This document shows positions 47,001 to 59,100 of a stretch of DNA of 64,000 bases, in pieces. The notes under the pieces were generated by a model, which saw nothing but the letters and a program-made list of their open reading frames with translations, was not told the DNA's origin and searched no databases. The DNA is from Semisulcospira habei (Eukaryota; Mollusca; Gastropoda; Semisulcospiridae), in assembly GCA_036245525.1 (NCBI GenBank), contig BTPG01000005.1, positions 120,240,417 through 120,304,416 on the forward strand, in the 5' to 3' direction. Position 1 is the stretch's first letter; each line of letters starts with the position of its first letter. The position numbers and the translations under genes are program-made.

Positions 47001-50000
47001 CCGCTCCCCACCCTGCGCACGATGCTCAAGCAACCATGGCAGGCGCTGTACCACCCGTGCCCAGAGCGTCTCCTCCTTCACGCCCTCACCGCTAGAGGCT
47101 TCTTAGATCCGGCAGTGGACGCGATCGCTACAGCCCGCAGAACCTCGACCAGACGAGTCTACGAAGGCAAGTGGAGAGTACTCTGCTCCTGGTGTGACGA
47201 CAGACATCTCTCCCCCTTCGATTTGACAGTTCCTCAGCTGGCGGATTTCTTCCTCTGGCTGTTCAATGACCAGTGGTTGGCGCCCATCACCATCGCTGAC
47301 ATGTACCAGCATCTGGGATGACCCGACCCGGGTTCCTGCAAAGACCTTGCTGACCTGATGGCCCACTTCGGTCTACAACGTCCCATGCTTCGCTCCCTGG
47401 TGCCGCAATGGGACCTGCCCTGGGTGCTTACCTGGCTCAACTCGGCCCGCTTCGAGCCGATCCAGTTGGCGAGACTACCAGACGTGACACGAAGACTTGC
47501 TTCCTTATGGCCCTCGCGTCAGCCTCCAGGGTCAGCGAGCTGCACGCCTTTTCAGCACGCCCCACCTGTTTGCAGTTCCGGACGGTTCGGTTCAACTGCT
47601 ACCCGACCCGGCCTTCCTAGCCAAGACCAGATCTCCTTTGGCTGCCCCTCAACTGGTCACCATACAACCATTAAGAGACCCAGGCGCCACCCGTGAGTCC
47701 AGACAACAGGACCCGGTGCGAGCCTTACGTGTGTACCTGCGCTGGACCAAGCCGCTATGCAGGGGACGCACCCGCCTATTTCTCCCTCAGGTAGAAATGA
47801 CATCCCAGCCCAGACGATATCCTCCTGGCTTCGGTGGGTGATACGATCTGCCTACCAGGAACTCGCCCCTGATACAGCCAAACACATGAACATCAGGGCG
47901 CACGAGATCAGAGCCATGGCTGCAAGCCTAGCATTCGACTGCAACTGTGCTGTCAAAGACATTGTGGCGGCCGTGGGCTGGCGAGCGGAGACCACCTTCA
48001 CACGCTTCTACCTGAGGGACCTCTCTGGCCAGTGCCAGAACCTGTCGCCTGTTGCTGGTGGGGGACATCGTGGTGGCGCAACACTCCCTCCCGGCGCCCT
48101 AGGCGCCGTAAGTATTTTTGTTAAAATTAGAGGGAGGTTGCTTGGGGAGGGCGGCTCTAGTAGCCTCAATGGCATGGGGTAGGGGCGTTATAGCGGCACC
48201 CGCCTCCTCTTCGGGATTCTTCCTATTAGTAATACCATCAGTAATGTGTTTTGAGAAAACAAATGTATTTTTCTTTAAAATGAATTTTTTTGAAAAATAC
48301 TTACCGATGATATTACTCGAAGGTCCCTCCCACCTGCCCCGCTTGCCGCTGGTCCGCTAAGAAACTGACTGAGGTATTAAGCGCTGAGCGCATGCGTGGT
48401 TGAACCGGAAGGGAGGCTACCCGGGTTTCCGCCTAGGCTATGGCGCCCTCACCTGCCATCATGACCATACTCGTACACAACAATTTTGGGCTAAAATTAG
48501 ACTAGCTAAGAAACCATTCCTATTAGTAATACCATCGGTAAGTATTTTTCCAAAAAATTCATTTTAAAGAAAAATACATATTTACTAGCTACGTCACAAG
48601 GCAGAACCCGGTCAATACTGCAGGTCACAAGGTCATCGGTGTGGTACACACGTGTCAGTGTACACGTCTACTGATGTTTGCTGGCATCCCTTTGACATAA
48701 TTTTCCATGAGAATGTACAATACACCTTCCATACTCACTATGCTGTCAAAATCACAATGCGGGTTCCGCTTGACCTGACCTGCTATTATTTACTAGTAAC
48801 AATTGTGCTGCGCGGCATCATCAGTGCACGGTCGGGGGCGTGGCTTGTTCAACTCTCCAGTCTCCACACTGAGCCAGCATCCACGGTGCCTAGTTTGACC
48901 TTTGATCCAATTTCTGCACTGCAATTTCACATCTCACACGTTGAAGTCCACGTAACTGAAAGCATCACTGGAAACGACAAATGCACCATCACAGCAGAAA
49001 CACTACCTCTGGTGAATCATGGAGTGAATGAGAGCCCACACAGACAAAAACGTGTCATGACTAGTGATATACCGCAATTTCGACACACACCGTAGTTTTC
49101 AGACCCTTGCAGCATAAAATCTGATAACTAGCTCATAACTTTATGATAAAACAGGCTTAAAATCTTGCAAAATCAGTAAGAGAAAAATTCTACTGAAGAT
49201 CGTGAATTCTGAAAATCACTAGCGCTCGCGGAACTATAGGAAGATCGACAAAAAACGTATATTACTCTCTGATTCAGCAGGAAAGGCACAAATTCTAGGT
49301 GGGCGGCAACGGCCAAGCTCTTGCTTTACGTGTTGCCACATGTCCATATTTCCTTGTCCGATGTCAGTTCTACTTAGGGGAATCTTGTCTTTCTTCCTCT
49401 TTCTTCTCTTCAATTCTGAGTCTATTATTGTCGGTGCGAATCGATGATACTTTTCTTTGCTGGTTCATCCGCCTTCTTGTCTCTAATTGGTTATAATTAT
49501 GCAGATGACCTAAGGTCGTATAAAATAGTTATGACGTCAGCTACCATCGCCTATCAGAAGCAATCTTTTAAATTAATGCGTTCAGTCACAAGATTCCTGT
49601 GGCCTCTTTTCGCTTTGAACGGACGAAAGAAAGCATTTGGTGGGACAATAGGGTGGTCATTGTATGAGTGGGTGTGTATACTGAATTCCAGTAAAAGCTT
49701 TTTGCGAACTGAAGCATTAAAAAAGGTCAGGAGTGCCCTTTTAAAGTAAAAGATCTCTGCATACGGGAGGGGGATGACGGTATATGCAGCTGATTTACGT
49801 GCCATCCTTACCACAGTGAGGAACTTTTGGTTGACTGTATGGAGAGTTGGAATTGTCTGCCCTGCATAATGGAGCGCAGCTGACACATTTTTGTTTCTGT
49901 TCTGACCTGTGCATGTGTCAGAGTACAAAACAACATGGTTAAGAGTTGATGGCAGTGACTTCAGGTGCTAATCGATATAGCAGACAAGTCCCAATCTCAC

Positions 50001-51365
50001 ATGACCCCTTGTTCCTCTCAGTTTTGTCCCAGATGTAGCATGACCCCTGTTTGTCGCGAAGAGAAAATATGGACAAGTTATAAACGGCAAGCTTCCGTTT
50101 GTAGTAGTTGGCACTCACAGGAGAACATGGCGTGGGAAGTACCACCTCCATGTCAAATGTGGCAACATGAATATTCGGATTTTGGGAGTAGGCAGGGAGA
50201 TTTTGGGAGTAGGCAGGAGAAACATACATACACAAACATGAAGGTGCACTACTATATGTGGTCTACTCCTGCCTACTCCCTAAGTTCCGGAGAAAGACAT
50301 GGGTTATATAAGAGACCTGATGCATCTTTTTTTTAAGATGCAGATGATCGTCTTGTCTTATACCTGCGTATTTCTCTGTGGGCTGGCGATTGGGTGCCTG
50401 ATAGGTGGGGGCAGGGGATCTAACTGTTTCTGTCCAGCGCTGAGTCGTTCCCCTTGGTATGCATACAATTCTGCCAGTGCTAGCCTCACCTATTCTGGTT
50501 TGTGAGTATAGTATCTATAACTCCAGGCAAATTTGTATCGTTACATTGTTGTGTAATGTTCTGTGCATCTACTGTGGGAAATCAGGGTATTTACCCGACC
50601 ACATATAGTAGTGCACCTTCGTGTTTGTGTATGTATGTTTCTCCTGCCTACTCCCTAAGTTCCGGAGAAAGTCATGGGTTATATAAGAGACCTGATGCAT
50701 CTTTTTTGAAGATGCAGATGATCGTCTTGTCTTATACCTGCTTATTTCTCTGTGGGCTGGCGATTGGGTGCCTAATAGGTGGGGGCAGGGGATCTAACTG
50801 TTTGTCTGTCCAGCGCTGAGTCGTTCCCCTTGGTATGCATATAAAGACTTCCTGGTAGAAGCTGCTAGGGACTGATGGTGTCTCTGTCTCCTTGCATTTA
50901 TCCATGTACAGACGATGCATCTGGTTGATGCTGAGACTAGCGTCCAGGTAGAGTTTCGATGTCTGTTTTCGGCAGTAATGAGATTCCACTGCTGGAAATG
51001 ACTGAATATGTTTTCTCACCGCATTCCATGTTTCTTCAGGACATCTGTTTGCTGAGACTTCTTTTCTCTGCCGTCTTCCCCACAAAACTGGCCATTCTTA
51101 CAGTTGTCAAGGGCATGTTTCACATAGCCATGGCCAATATCAAGTGTTTTCATGAAAAACGGTTTGCAAACAGGGATTCTGATTCCGTTGACAGTGAAAC
51201 TGTAGAGCTGGTGGACGTCACACTTCTTTGCTGCTGGTTGTTTATGGCGCCCAAGTATGTCCTAGCCTCCTGCCTTGGAACATTTCTACACACGAAGTCC
51301 TTTTGCGAGCATGTTTGTTCAGCACCTAAAATAGAGAAAATATCTTAAGTGCTATTTTAATAGCA

Positions 51366-51407
<42 letters not shown>

Positions 51408-54400
51408 GCACGCACACACAAAATGCACGCACACTTACACGCACGCACGCTTGGGCACACTCACACACACCTTCGTCCGATGATTCACAGTGATTTGCCA
51501 CCTCTGCCAAAAGTTGCTCATCTGCATCTGACCACATATCTGTCGAATTCGGCCTTGTATGTGCTAGGGATTGATCATCTCCTTCAGACCAGCTGTCATC
51601 CATGTTTCAAGCTGAAAAACATAGTGGTAATAGGTGTACAGATAGTATCGCCTTCCCTAGTGTGGCATTATGCTATACAATATAATTTTACAAAATCTCA
51701 AACAGCACATACACACAAACATACGCGCGCAGGTGCACATACACACAACACACACATGCGCGTATATAAAATTTGCTTCGTGACATAGGCCATTCTTGCG
51801 CGTTATATCTTTGCTCCATTGAATGTACTGCAAAACAGTAGTTCATACACACAACATCCTGCACATGAGAGAGAGAAAAAAAATGTTTTTCTTAATTAAT
51901 GGCTATTTTTTAATGATTGTATGTGCTAAATACTAAATGCACTTATTTAAAGTAGAAGATATTTATTTAAAAGAGAACTTACCTTTTTAGACTTTCTGTA
52001 GGTAGCTGAGTTCATCCAAAGTGCGACTGAATGTGGCAGGGCTGTCCAGCAGAATGAATAAAAGTGTATGTGTGGATTCCAGTGTGTTTCTGGTTCCCAC
52101 AGTCTTCATCAGCCAGGGAGCCTGGCTCAATAAACTGTTTTATGTTTGACTTCCTGTGTTCGTTTATTTCATCCACAACTGTCCAGCTGACTGATGTCAG
52201 GTTCTTCACTTGCTCTACTTAGTAAACCTTAGTTACCTATGCTACACCTGTACATTTCAAAATGGCGTTTTGTTGCACTTTATTTGCCCCCTGATATTGT
52301 CAGAACAAGTATGCAACAACTGAATAACTAGTGAGTTGTTGCATAGCAGAAAACCCTGCATATTCATCAAATTTGTCATACAACAACTGTGTAAGAAGGA
52401 GTTAAACAGTTGTTGCTTGTCAAAAGTTGCACATAAACTGTTGTTGCATGCATATTAGGTTAATTTTATCGAACACAATAAGTGTTTTTGTTGCATAACT
52501 TCAAGAAAAATACAGATAAAGAAATAAGCTTTGGACAGATGTTGTAGATGCTTAAAGTGCCAGTTGTCACGTAAAAATCTCAAAAATGGTTTATTTGCAT
52601 GTACAGTTGTTGCTCTAATAGGACGATTTGTTGAGTGACTGTTGGGTTGGTGTTTTACTGAGAGCCTATACAACCTTGTAGTTTAACCCTTATCATTTGG
52701 AATACACCAGTGTGTGAAACAAGTTTGACTAATATAGTTCAAGGGTAGTGTCAGAATAGCTTGGCACCTCTAGGCGCCAAGCTATTCTGGTACCACCCTT
52801 GAACTAAAGCCATATGTCTATATCCTTATCTGTAAGTACTATAATGTAGCTTGCATATGGCAGTGTACAAATTTGAAGCTTTTAGCCTCAGTATCATATG
52901 GGTTAAAATAAATGTTGAAATTACCATTAACCCTTTCATCCCTGAGTAAATAAGAAGTCTATATACCCTTCAGCCCTCACTTTATTTGAGAAATTTCTGT
53001 TGAAAATGGGTGTGCACTGTAAAATATTTGTAAATAATACTTTACAACAGATATCCCCATAAAGGTATGTACAGATTTGCCATTGGATGGACTACCGTTT
53101 TATGGATTTGACCACACTGTGTCACATGTGTCATAATGCCTGGTGACAAAAATATTGACAGGTGACAATAAACTTGAAAAAAAAAGTCGCTGGTACTTAA
53201 CATGCATCACTACATAGGGCGTCTGTTACTGTGACATAAATCCATGCATTTCCAGCATGCCAAAACAATGTAAGGCCCCTGCCTTGTCACCTGATGTCAA
53301 TGTTTACACCTGCCACTGATAAGGTATATCCACGGTCTAGACAATATGTAATAAGTGGCATCGAATGATGATCAGTGTGTCTGTGTTGTGTCTGGTACAC
53401 GATCGGATGGAAGTACCAGTGTTGTAAAGACTATAAATGTACTACACATGTGACCAATGTGTGTCGTTGGTGTCCACAGAGTCACCTACAGGTACCCCAA
53501 GGTGTGGCATAAAAAAAACGTAATATCAATTAGAACCTCCGAATTCAGCATCAGAATCAAGCTGTAAGTCATTGCCGTTGTCAGTGCCTCAAACGGCGAT
53601 CGCTCCAGCTGACACTGCCAACACGTAGTTATGCTGCCACGCGGTAGGTAGGCACACATGTCCCAATACATCAAAGCTATCTGCTTTTGAAACCATGTCT
53701 CCAAACACAAAATTGTATCACTCCGAATATCTACACATCCACTTGCCATCCCACCGTAATTCCCACGTTAGCGCCGCAAAACTGACCGCATACCACTGAC
53801 GAACATACGTGCACACTGTCAGGACCCCGTAGTGTAAACAGGATGTGTCAGTGTGAAGGGCAAGGTCACCACACACGCAACGAGGCTCCTGGGTCACTGG
53901 GCGTGCGATATGAAACACCTGACACCGCTGTAGCAGTTTGCCGGGCTGAACGGTATACGAGGCCGCCAACCGCTACAGCGGTTTGCCGGGTTCAAAGGGT
54001 TAAGGTTAAAATGAATTTTTCTCTAAAATGTATTTATTTTTTTAAACACTTACCGATGACATTACTATTAGGAATGTATGCTTAGCTTACCGATTTCAGC
54101 CTCCAAAACGTTGTGTGTTGCTACACAACCAGGGTCGTAACTCTAGCAAGCAGTTACCAAGTACCCTGGATAGCCTCCCTTCCTCCTCACGTGAGCTGTC
54201 TATTCACGCCAGTCTTATCTTAACATACCAGTAGGGAGTGCCACGCTAGCTTTTCAAGTGGTGAGCTGACCTAGTTACAGCGCATTCCGATGGGCATCTG
54301 GTACCGCCTGGTAGTAGGCCTTCTTTACACTTACTATTTTATGTGGGCAGTGTGCCAAATTTGTGCTGGTTTTAGAACATTACTGTGCTTTCAAAATACT

Positions 54401-56100
54401 TTCGTTTGTCAAAATACTTTTGTGTATCACGTATCATCCTCACAACAACCCCATCAAAAACATTCTCCTCAGGAACTTCCACATCATTATTGAACATACA
54501 CAGTATTGAAAGACATATTTCCTGAGCCTCCGCTGGTCGCTTACAAACGTGACACTAACCTACGCGATCATCTTGTTCACAGTTCACTTCGCGCATCTAA
54601 CACCTTACCACCTGGCACACACCCTTGTCAGCAACCACCCGACGTGTCCTCTTGATCCAGCTGATGCCCGCGCCCTGGCACGGCATCGGAGGGACATCGT
54701 GACCGGAGTGGTCTGACAGTCACCGCGATGAAGGCGACCGAAGCCACTGCTGGGCAGGTCTGTGGGGCGGCGGCCAAGATCCAGCAGCCGCGTCCGGCTG
54801 GCCTGGTCTGACGTTCACCGCTGAGGGCCGGACACCGAGGCTCGGAGCACATAGTTCCATCAGCCTCGTCGGGCTTAGAGGGCCTGTAATCACCACGGTT
54901 AGGTCGATGCGGGCCGGACTGCGAGTTCGCTGTGGGCCAGGCTCTACGGAGCGGGCACAGCTAGGTCCATCAGCCTCGTCTGAGAGGGTCTGTGATCACC
55001 ATAGTGGTGACGCTGCCGGTGAGACTGCGAGGAGTGGGCAGACTGACCCGGGAGCTGCGTCGGAGCCCGAAGCATCTCGGGCCGCAAGGCGGGGCAAACA
55101 AGTTCGCTGTGGGCCTAGCGGATGAGAGGGCCTAGCGGAAGCTGCCGGCGAGACTGCGAGGAGCGGGCTGACCAACCCGGAAGCTGTGTCGGAGACCGAA
55201 GTATCTCAGGCTTCAAGGCGGGGCAAACAAGTTCGCTGTGGGCCTGGCTCTATGGAGCGGCGCACGTAGGTCCATTAGCCTCATCCGGTTTAGAGGGCCT
55301 GTAGTTCACCGTGAGGAGTGGGCGAGCCAGGTCCGAGAGGGCGGAGCTGGGCCAGTGGGAGGCAGTGGGCTCTCGGGTCGCAAGGCGGAGCTAACAAGTC
55401 GCTGTGGGCCGGACTCCATGGGGCGGGCGCACATAGTTCCAATAGCCCTGTCCGGCTTAGAGAGCCTGTCATCTACTGCAGCACTGGGCAATCGAGGACG
55501 CTGTTGGCCGCCTGAGGAGCAGGCGGGTCAGGTCTGAGAGGGCACAGCTGGACCAGGGGTAGGCGGTGGGCCACGTCGGAGCCCGAAGGATCTCGGGTCA
55601 CAAGGCGGGGTGACCGAAGTCGCTGTGGGCCGGGCTCGGGAGCAGGCGCACAAAGTTCCATAAGCCTGGTCCGGGTTAGAAGGCGTGCCATGCACCGTGG
55701 TGATTGAGGTTCGAGAGGGCAGCGCTGGACCCATGGCAGGCGGGGAGCCACGTCGGGGCCTGAGGGAAGTCAGACCGCAAGGCGGGGCGACTGAAGTCGC
55801 TGTGGGCTGGGCTCAGTGGAGCGGGTGCACAAGTCCATTAGCCTTGTCCGGCACAGAAGGCCTGCAAGTCACTGCGGTGTGGGCGTACATAGTTCCGGCC
55901 CCAACAGCCTGTCACACCGTGGGGCCAGCGGACAAGATCCCATAGCTTCGTGCAGTAGGGATGGCCTGCCGTACACCGCCGCGCGGTGCGACTGCAGTCG
56001 AGTCGACCAGGTTGCATAGATTGGGGGGACAATCCTAGGCAGCTCGACCAGCGTAGGCATTCCCACGAGAGGTCCCCTACGTCCTAAACGAGGGGCCAAG

Positions 56101-56133
<33 letters not shown>

Positions 56134-59100
56134 ACGGGGCTCAAAGGGTCACCGGATCCTTCACCTCGTCGGGGCCTGAAGAACACGTGCCGCGAGGCGT
56201 GACAACAGCAGCTGCGAGCCAAGGAGCTTTAGGTGTGGGTTGGGGACCTGAAGTAGGGCCAGGGCCCGAAGAGACGTCCCCCCTAGGCGCACAGGCTCTG
56301 AGGCGCTGTCTAGCGGTGACCAGACAAAAACCGGCATAGTCAACGTGGCATGGTCATTGGCTGCCAACGAGAGTCCGCTCCCCACCAGTAGGAGGGGCTT
56401 CCGCAGCTGCTGAGCCATCCTCGAGGCACGGGCGGCGAGGTCTGGGAAGACGCAAGGGGGGGGGGGGGGGGGGGGGCGAGGCATCATCACTGCGTAGTGG
56501 GGCGACTGTCACCGCTGCCAGTCGCCATCTTGAACGAGGGGTCGGCCTAGGTCTCGAACGACCTAGGGGGGGCACAGGGTTGCTTACCGCGAAGTGGGGA
56601 GACATCGGGTGCTGCCAGCCGCGAACCTTGGAGCGGGCGGGCAAGGTCCCGGGAGACCAGTTGTGCACCAGATGCCTGTCTGTGAACCGAGAGGTACGAG
56701 CACGAAGCGGCGCGTTAAGAGCTGAAGCGTAAGGGGTGGCTGGCGCCAGATGAATACTATTTGACAGTGCAGGTAGTGTCCGCTCGCTCAAGTGAAAAAA
56801 AAATTGTATTCAATGAAGAAACCCCTCGACTAAGCCGTCCCGTTGTGAAGGCACAACAGTGGTGGCTGTAGGCTAATCAATCGTGATCCAACCCTAAGCG
56901 CCTAAGGTAGATAGCACTGGTTGAGTGACCCGCATCACTAATCAGGCGGGATTATAGGTGTAGTGCCCATGGCAGCATGGCTGTAGTGTGGAGGAGGCGT
57001 CGGTCGAGGGGGGCTGGCCTCAAAGCAGCGCGCCCGCTGGCAAGTCTAGTTCCTAGAACTTGAGAGAAGGTGTCTCACCTGTAAACTCGCCCACTGGGGT
57101 GCGAGCACGTGTGTTTCCCGCCTAGGACTCTGGAGAGGCGGTAGAAGCCGGCGGGGGGAAGGAAACAGTACCTCATCGGCCGCGTAGCGGGGTGACTTTA
57201 GCCGCCCATGCCATTAGATTGCCGTTGGCGCCCGGGCTCCTCCACCGTGGAATCTCTCACACGTCCGCCGCCAATGCGCCACCATCCATCGCGCTAGCCA
57301 CAGACGGTCCCGACCAAGGGGCAAGATGACACCCGCACTGCAAAACAGAGCAAACATGTGAAACCCGACCATGCGTGGCACACAAGGCCACGTTAACAGC
57401 GCGCACTACCGGTTTGCCAAGCTGCAATGTTGAGCTACAATGGCAAAACTCAGCCGTAACCCCTCAGAAAATGTCAGGGGCCCCATAAAAGCATAAAAGG
57501 GCAGGGTGTCACCTGCACTGCAACATAGAGCAAACATGTGAAACAGGACCGCCCGTGGCGCTTAAGGTCACGTGAACTGCGCTCACTACTGGTCTGCTGA
57601 GCTGCAAGGTGAAAGATAAGGCAAATTCAGCTGCAAAACCCCAGAAAATGTCAGGGCCAACCTCCTCCCGGCGGTGCCATGGCATTATCCGAGGCCCTGC
57701 CTCGCCAAATCCTAGCGAAGCTTGACCAGGGGTAGACGATAATCCAGTCGATGAAACTTGCGGAGACTGAAACCGGCAATCCTTTCACAAGGCAGCTAAG
57801 CATAAGACTGGTGTGAGTAGACAGCTCACGTGAGGAGGAAGGGAGGCTACCCAGGGTACTTGGTAACTGCTTGCTAGAGTTACGCCCCTGGTTGTGTAGC
57901 AACATACAACGTTTTGGAGGCTGAAATCAGTAAGCTAATCATACATTCCTAATAGTAATGTCATCGGTAATGTTTTTGAGGAAACAAATTGCATCGTGAT
58001 GTGTAATTGGTTTTATCAGGTTTTGTAGGAGAAAATCATGTATTGACATATAAAAATTACTTTGAATTTTGTTTTTCAAGGATATTGGTGCTGGTAAGGG
58101 CAAATACTACGCTGTTAATTTCCCACTTCGTGATGGCATTGAGGACGACTCCTATGAAAGCATCTTCAAACCAGTAAGCATTGCACTTCTTTTTTTTAAT
58201 AACCTTTGCTATTTCATGTTTTACGTGTTATTCAGTAATAACCTTTGCTATTTCATGTTGTATGTGTTATTCAGGAGATGATTCAACCACAATAACTTAA
58301 ACCCATTTAGCCCCACCCTGCAGCAGGAGATGAATCGACCATGATAATTGAAGGGTAGTGCCAGATGAGCTTGGCGCCTCATGGTACCAAGCTGATCTGG
58401 CACTACCTTTTAATTATCACGGTCAATTTATCTCCTTCAACTGGTACATATATGGGAAATGTGCCCTGGGGTTAAGAGGATTAAGAGAAAGGCCATGTTA
58501 CTAATACTATTAAAACTTTTGCTGTCCATAAAACACTCTACCAACAAAGGGTAAAACTTGATGTCTTCATAATCACTAACCTACATAGACACTACCTTTG
58601 AGTTTGAGCTTTCATGGTTGATCAATTTTCTGACTTGATTGTGTTGAGCAGCTGACATTTATTGCACTTTTATGCAAAATGAAGGTACTTGTGGCAAGTG
58701 ACATCAATTCCCATAACCCCTGTAGTGGAATTCAGTTTGAGATGGCCTTAATCGCCAGCTCGGCGTTAAACCCTAATTGCTAACTAACTCAGTTTGTTGC
58801 ATGGCTTTCTCACTTCTCTGATGTTGTGTAGCCACCAGCGTGGGTGATGCTGGGAATGTTTAGGCCAGGACGGCAACAAGAAGGACTTTCTTGCCGATGT
58901 TTTTTTACACAGCACCTTGCATTCTAACACCGCCTTACTGTTATTTTTACAGGTGATGACAAAGGTGATGGAGACGTACCAGCCCAGTGCTGTTGTTCTG
59001 CAGTGTGGAGCTGACTCCCTGTCAGGCGACCGTCTTGGCTGCTTCAACTTGACCCTGAAAGGTCATGGCAAATGTGTGGAGTTCATGAAAAAATGGAACC

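Larger units (their letters stand above)
44460..48588 (+). mobile_element. DIRS element B2, 5'-truncated, sense
   Basis: Same family as A and much better preserved. In order: Arg/Ser-rich gag part, RT, RNase H, tyrosine recombinase, ICR (48225-48330, with gtaatgtgttttgagaaaac and the mirrored right-terminus words) and right terminal repeat (48349-48545) with outer extension to ~48588. The left terminal repeat and gag zinc motif are missing. It is the best guide in the window for reading A and C. Confidence 0.85.
37595..52690 (-). mobile_element. Large inverted-arm element T (inferred), ~15 kb with nested insertions
   Basis: The left arm has aatcgtcctattagag at 37629-37644, the right arm its perfect reverse complement ctctaataggacgatt at 52613-52628. 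Similarity continues inward about 50 bp (acaactgt, then ...ttttgaga...). Both subterminal zones are rich in gttgttgcat/caacaactg words (37650-37980; 52310-52620). Between them the minus strand holds pieces of one transposase-like protein in colinear order: 51.6-51.47, 51.08-50.73, 49.93-49.55 and 44.45-44.04 kb. DIRS B1 and B2 and other repeats interrupt it. No TSD was found. The unity of the element is inference. Confidence 0.45.
54009..57989 (-). mobile_element. DIRS-like element D, short, non-autonomous, antisense
   Basis: Terminal repeats 54049-54235 and 57794-57970 are inverted copies (cttaccgatgacattactat... cctcctcacgtgagctgtct; mirrored at the right). Their outer extensions are of the right-end type at the left and the left-end type at the right, so the element reads on the minus strand. 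The interior has Pro-rich gag-like sequence (56791-56354), a GC-rich minisatellite (54840-55960) and a poly-G tract. No RT or recombinase was found in ~4.0 kb. It ends ~90 bp before HDAC1 exon 7. Confidence 0.75.

Noticed and set aside
38417..48588. B1 and B2 as one DIRS element split by an insertion
   Set aside because: The end of gag is present in both (40.17 and 45.0 kb), and the B1 left terminus belongs to a different subfamily from the B2 right terminus.
49444..49749. Plus-strand frame with a YADD word ([12 protein letters not shown])
   Set aside because: No other reverse transcriptase motif around it; it lies opposite the minus-strand element T core piece and is judged a shadow.
54628..55945. 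Many GC-rich frames on both strands
   Set aside because: They overlap in all frames of a minisatellite and show no conserved motif.
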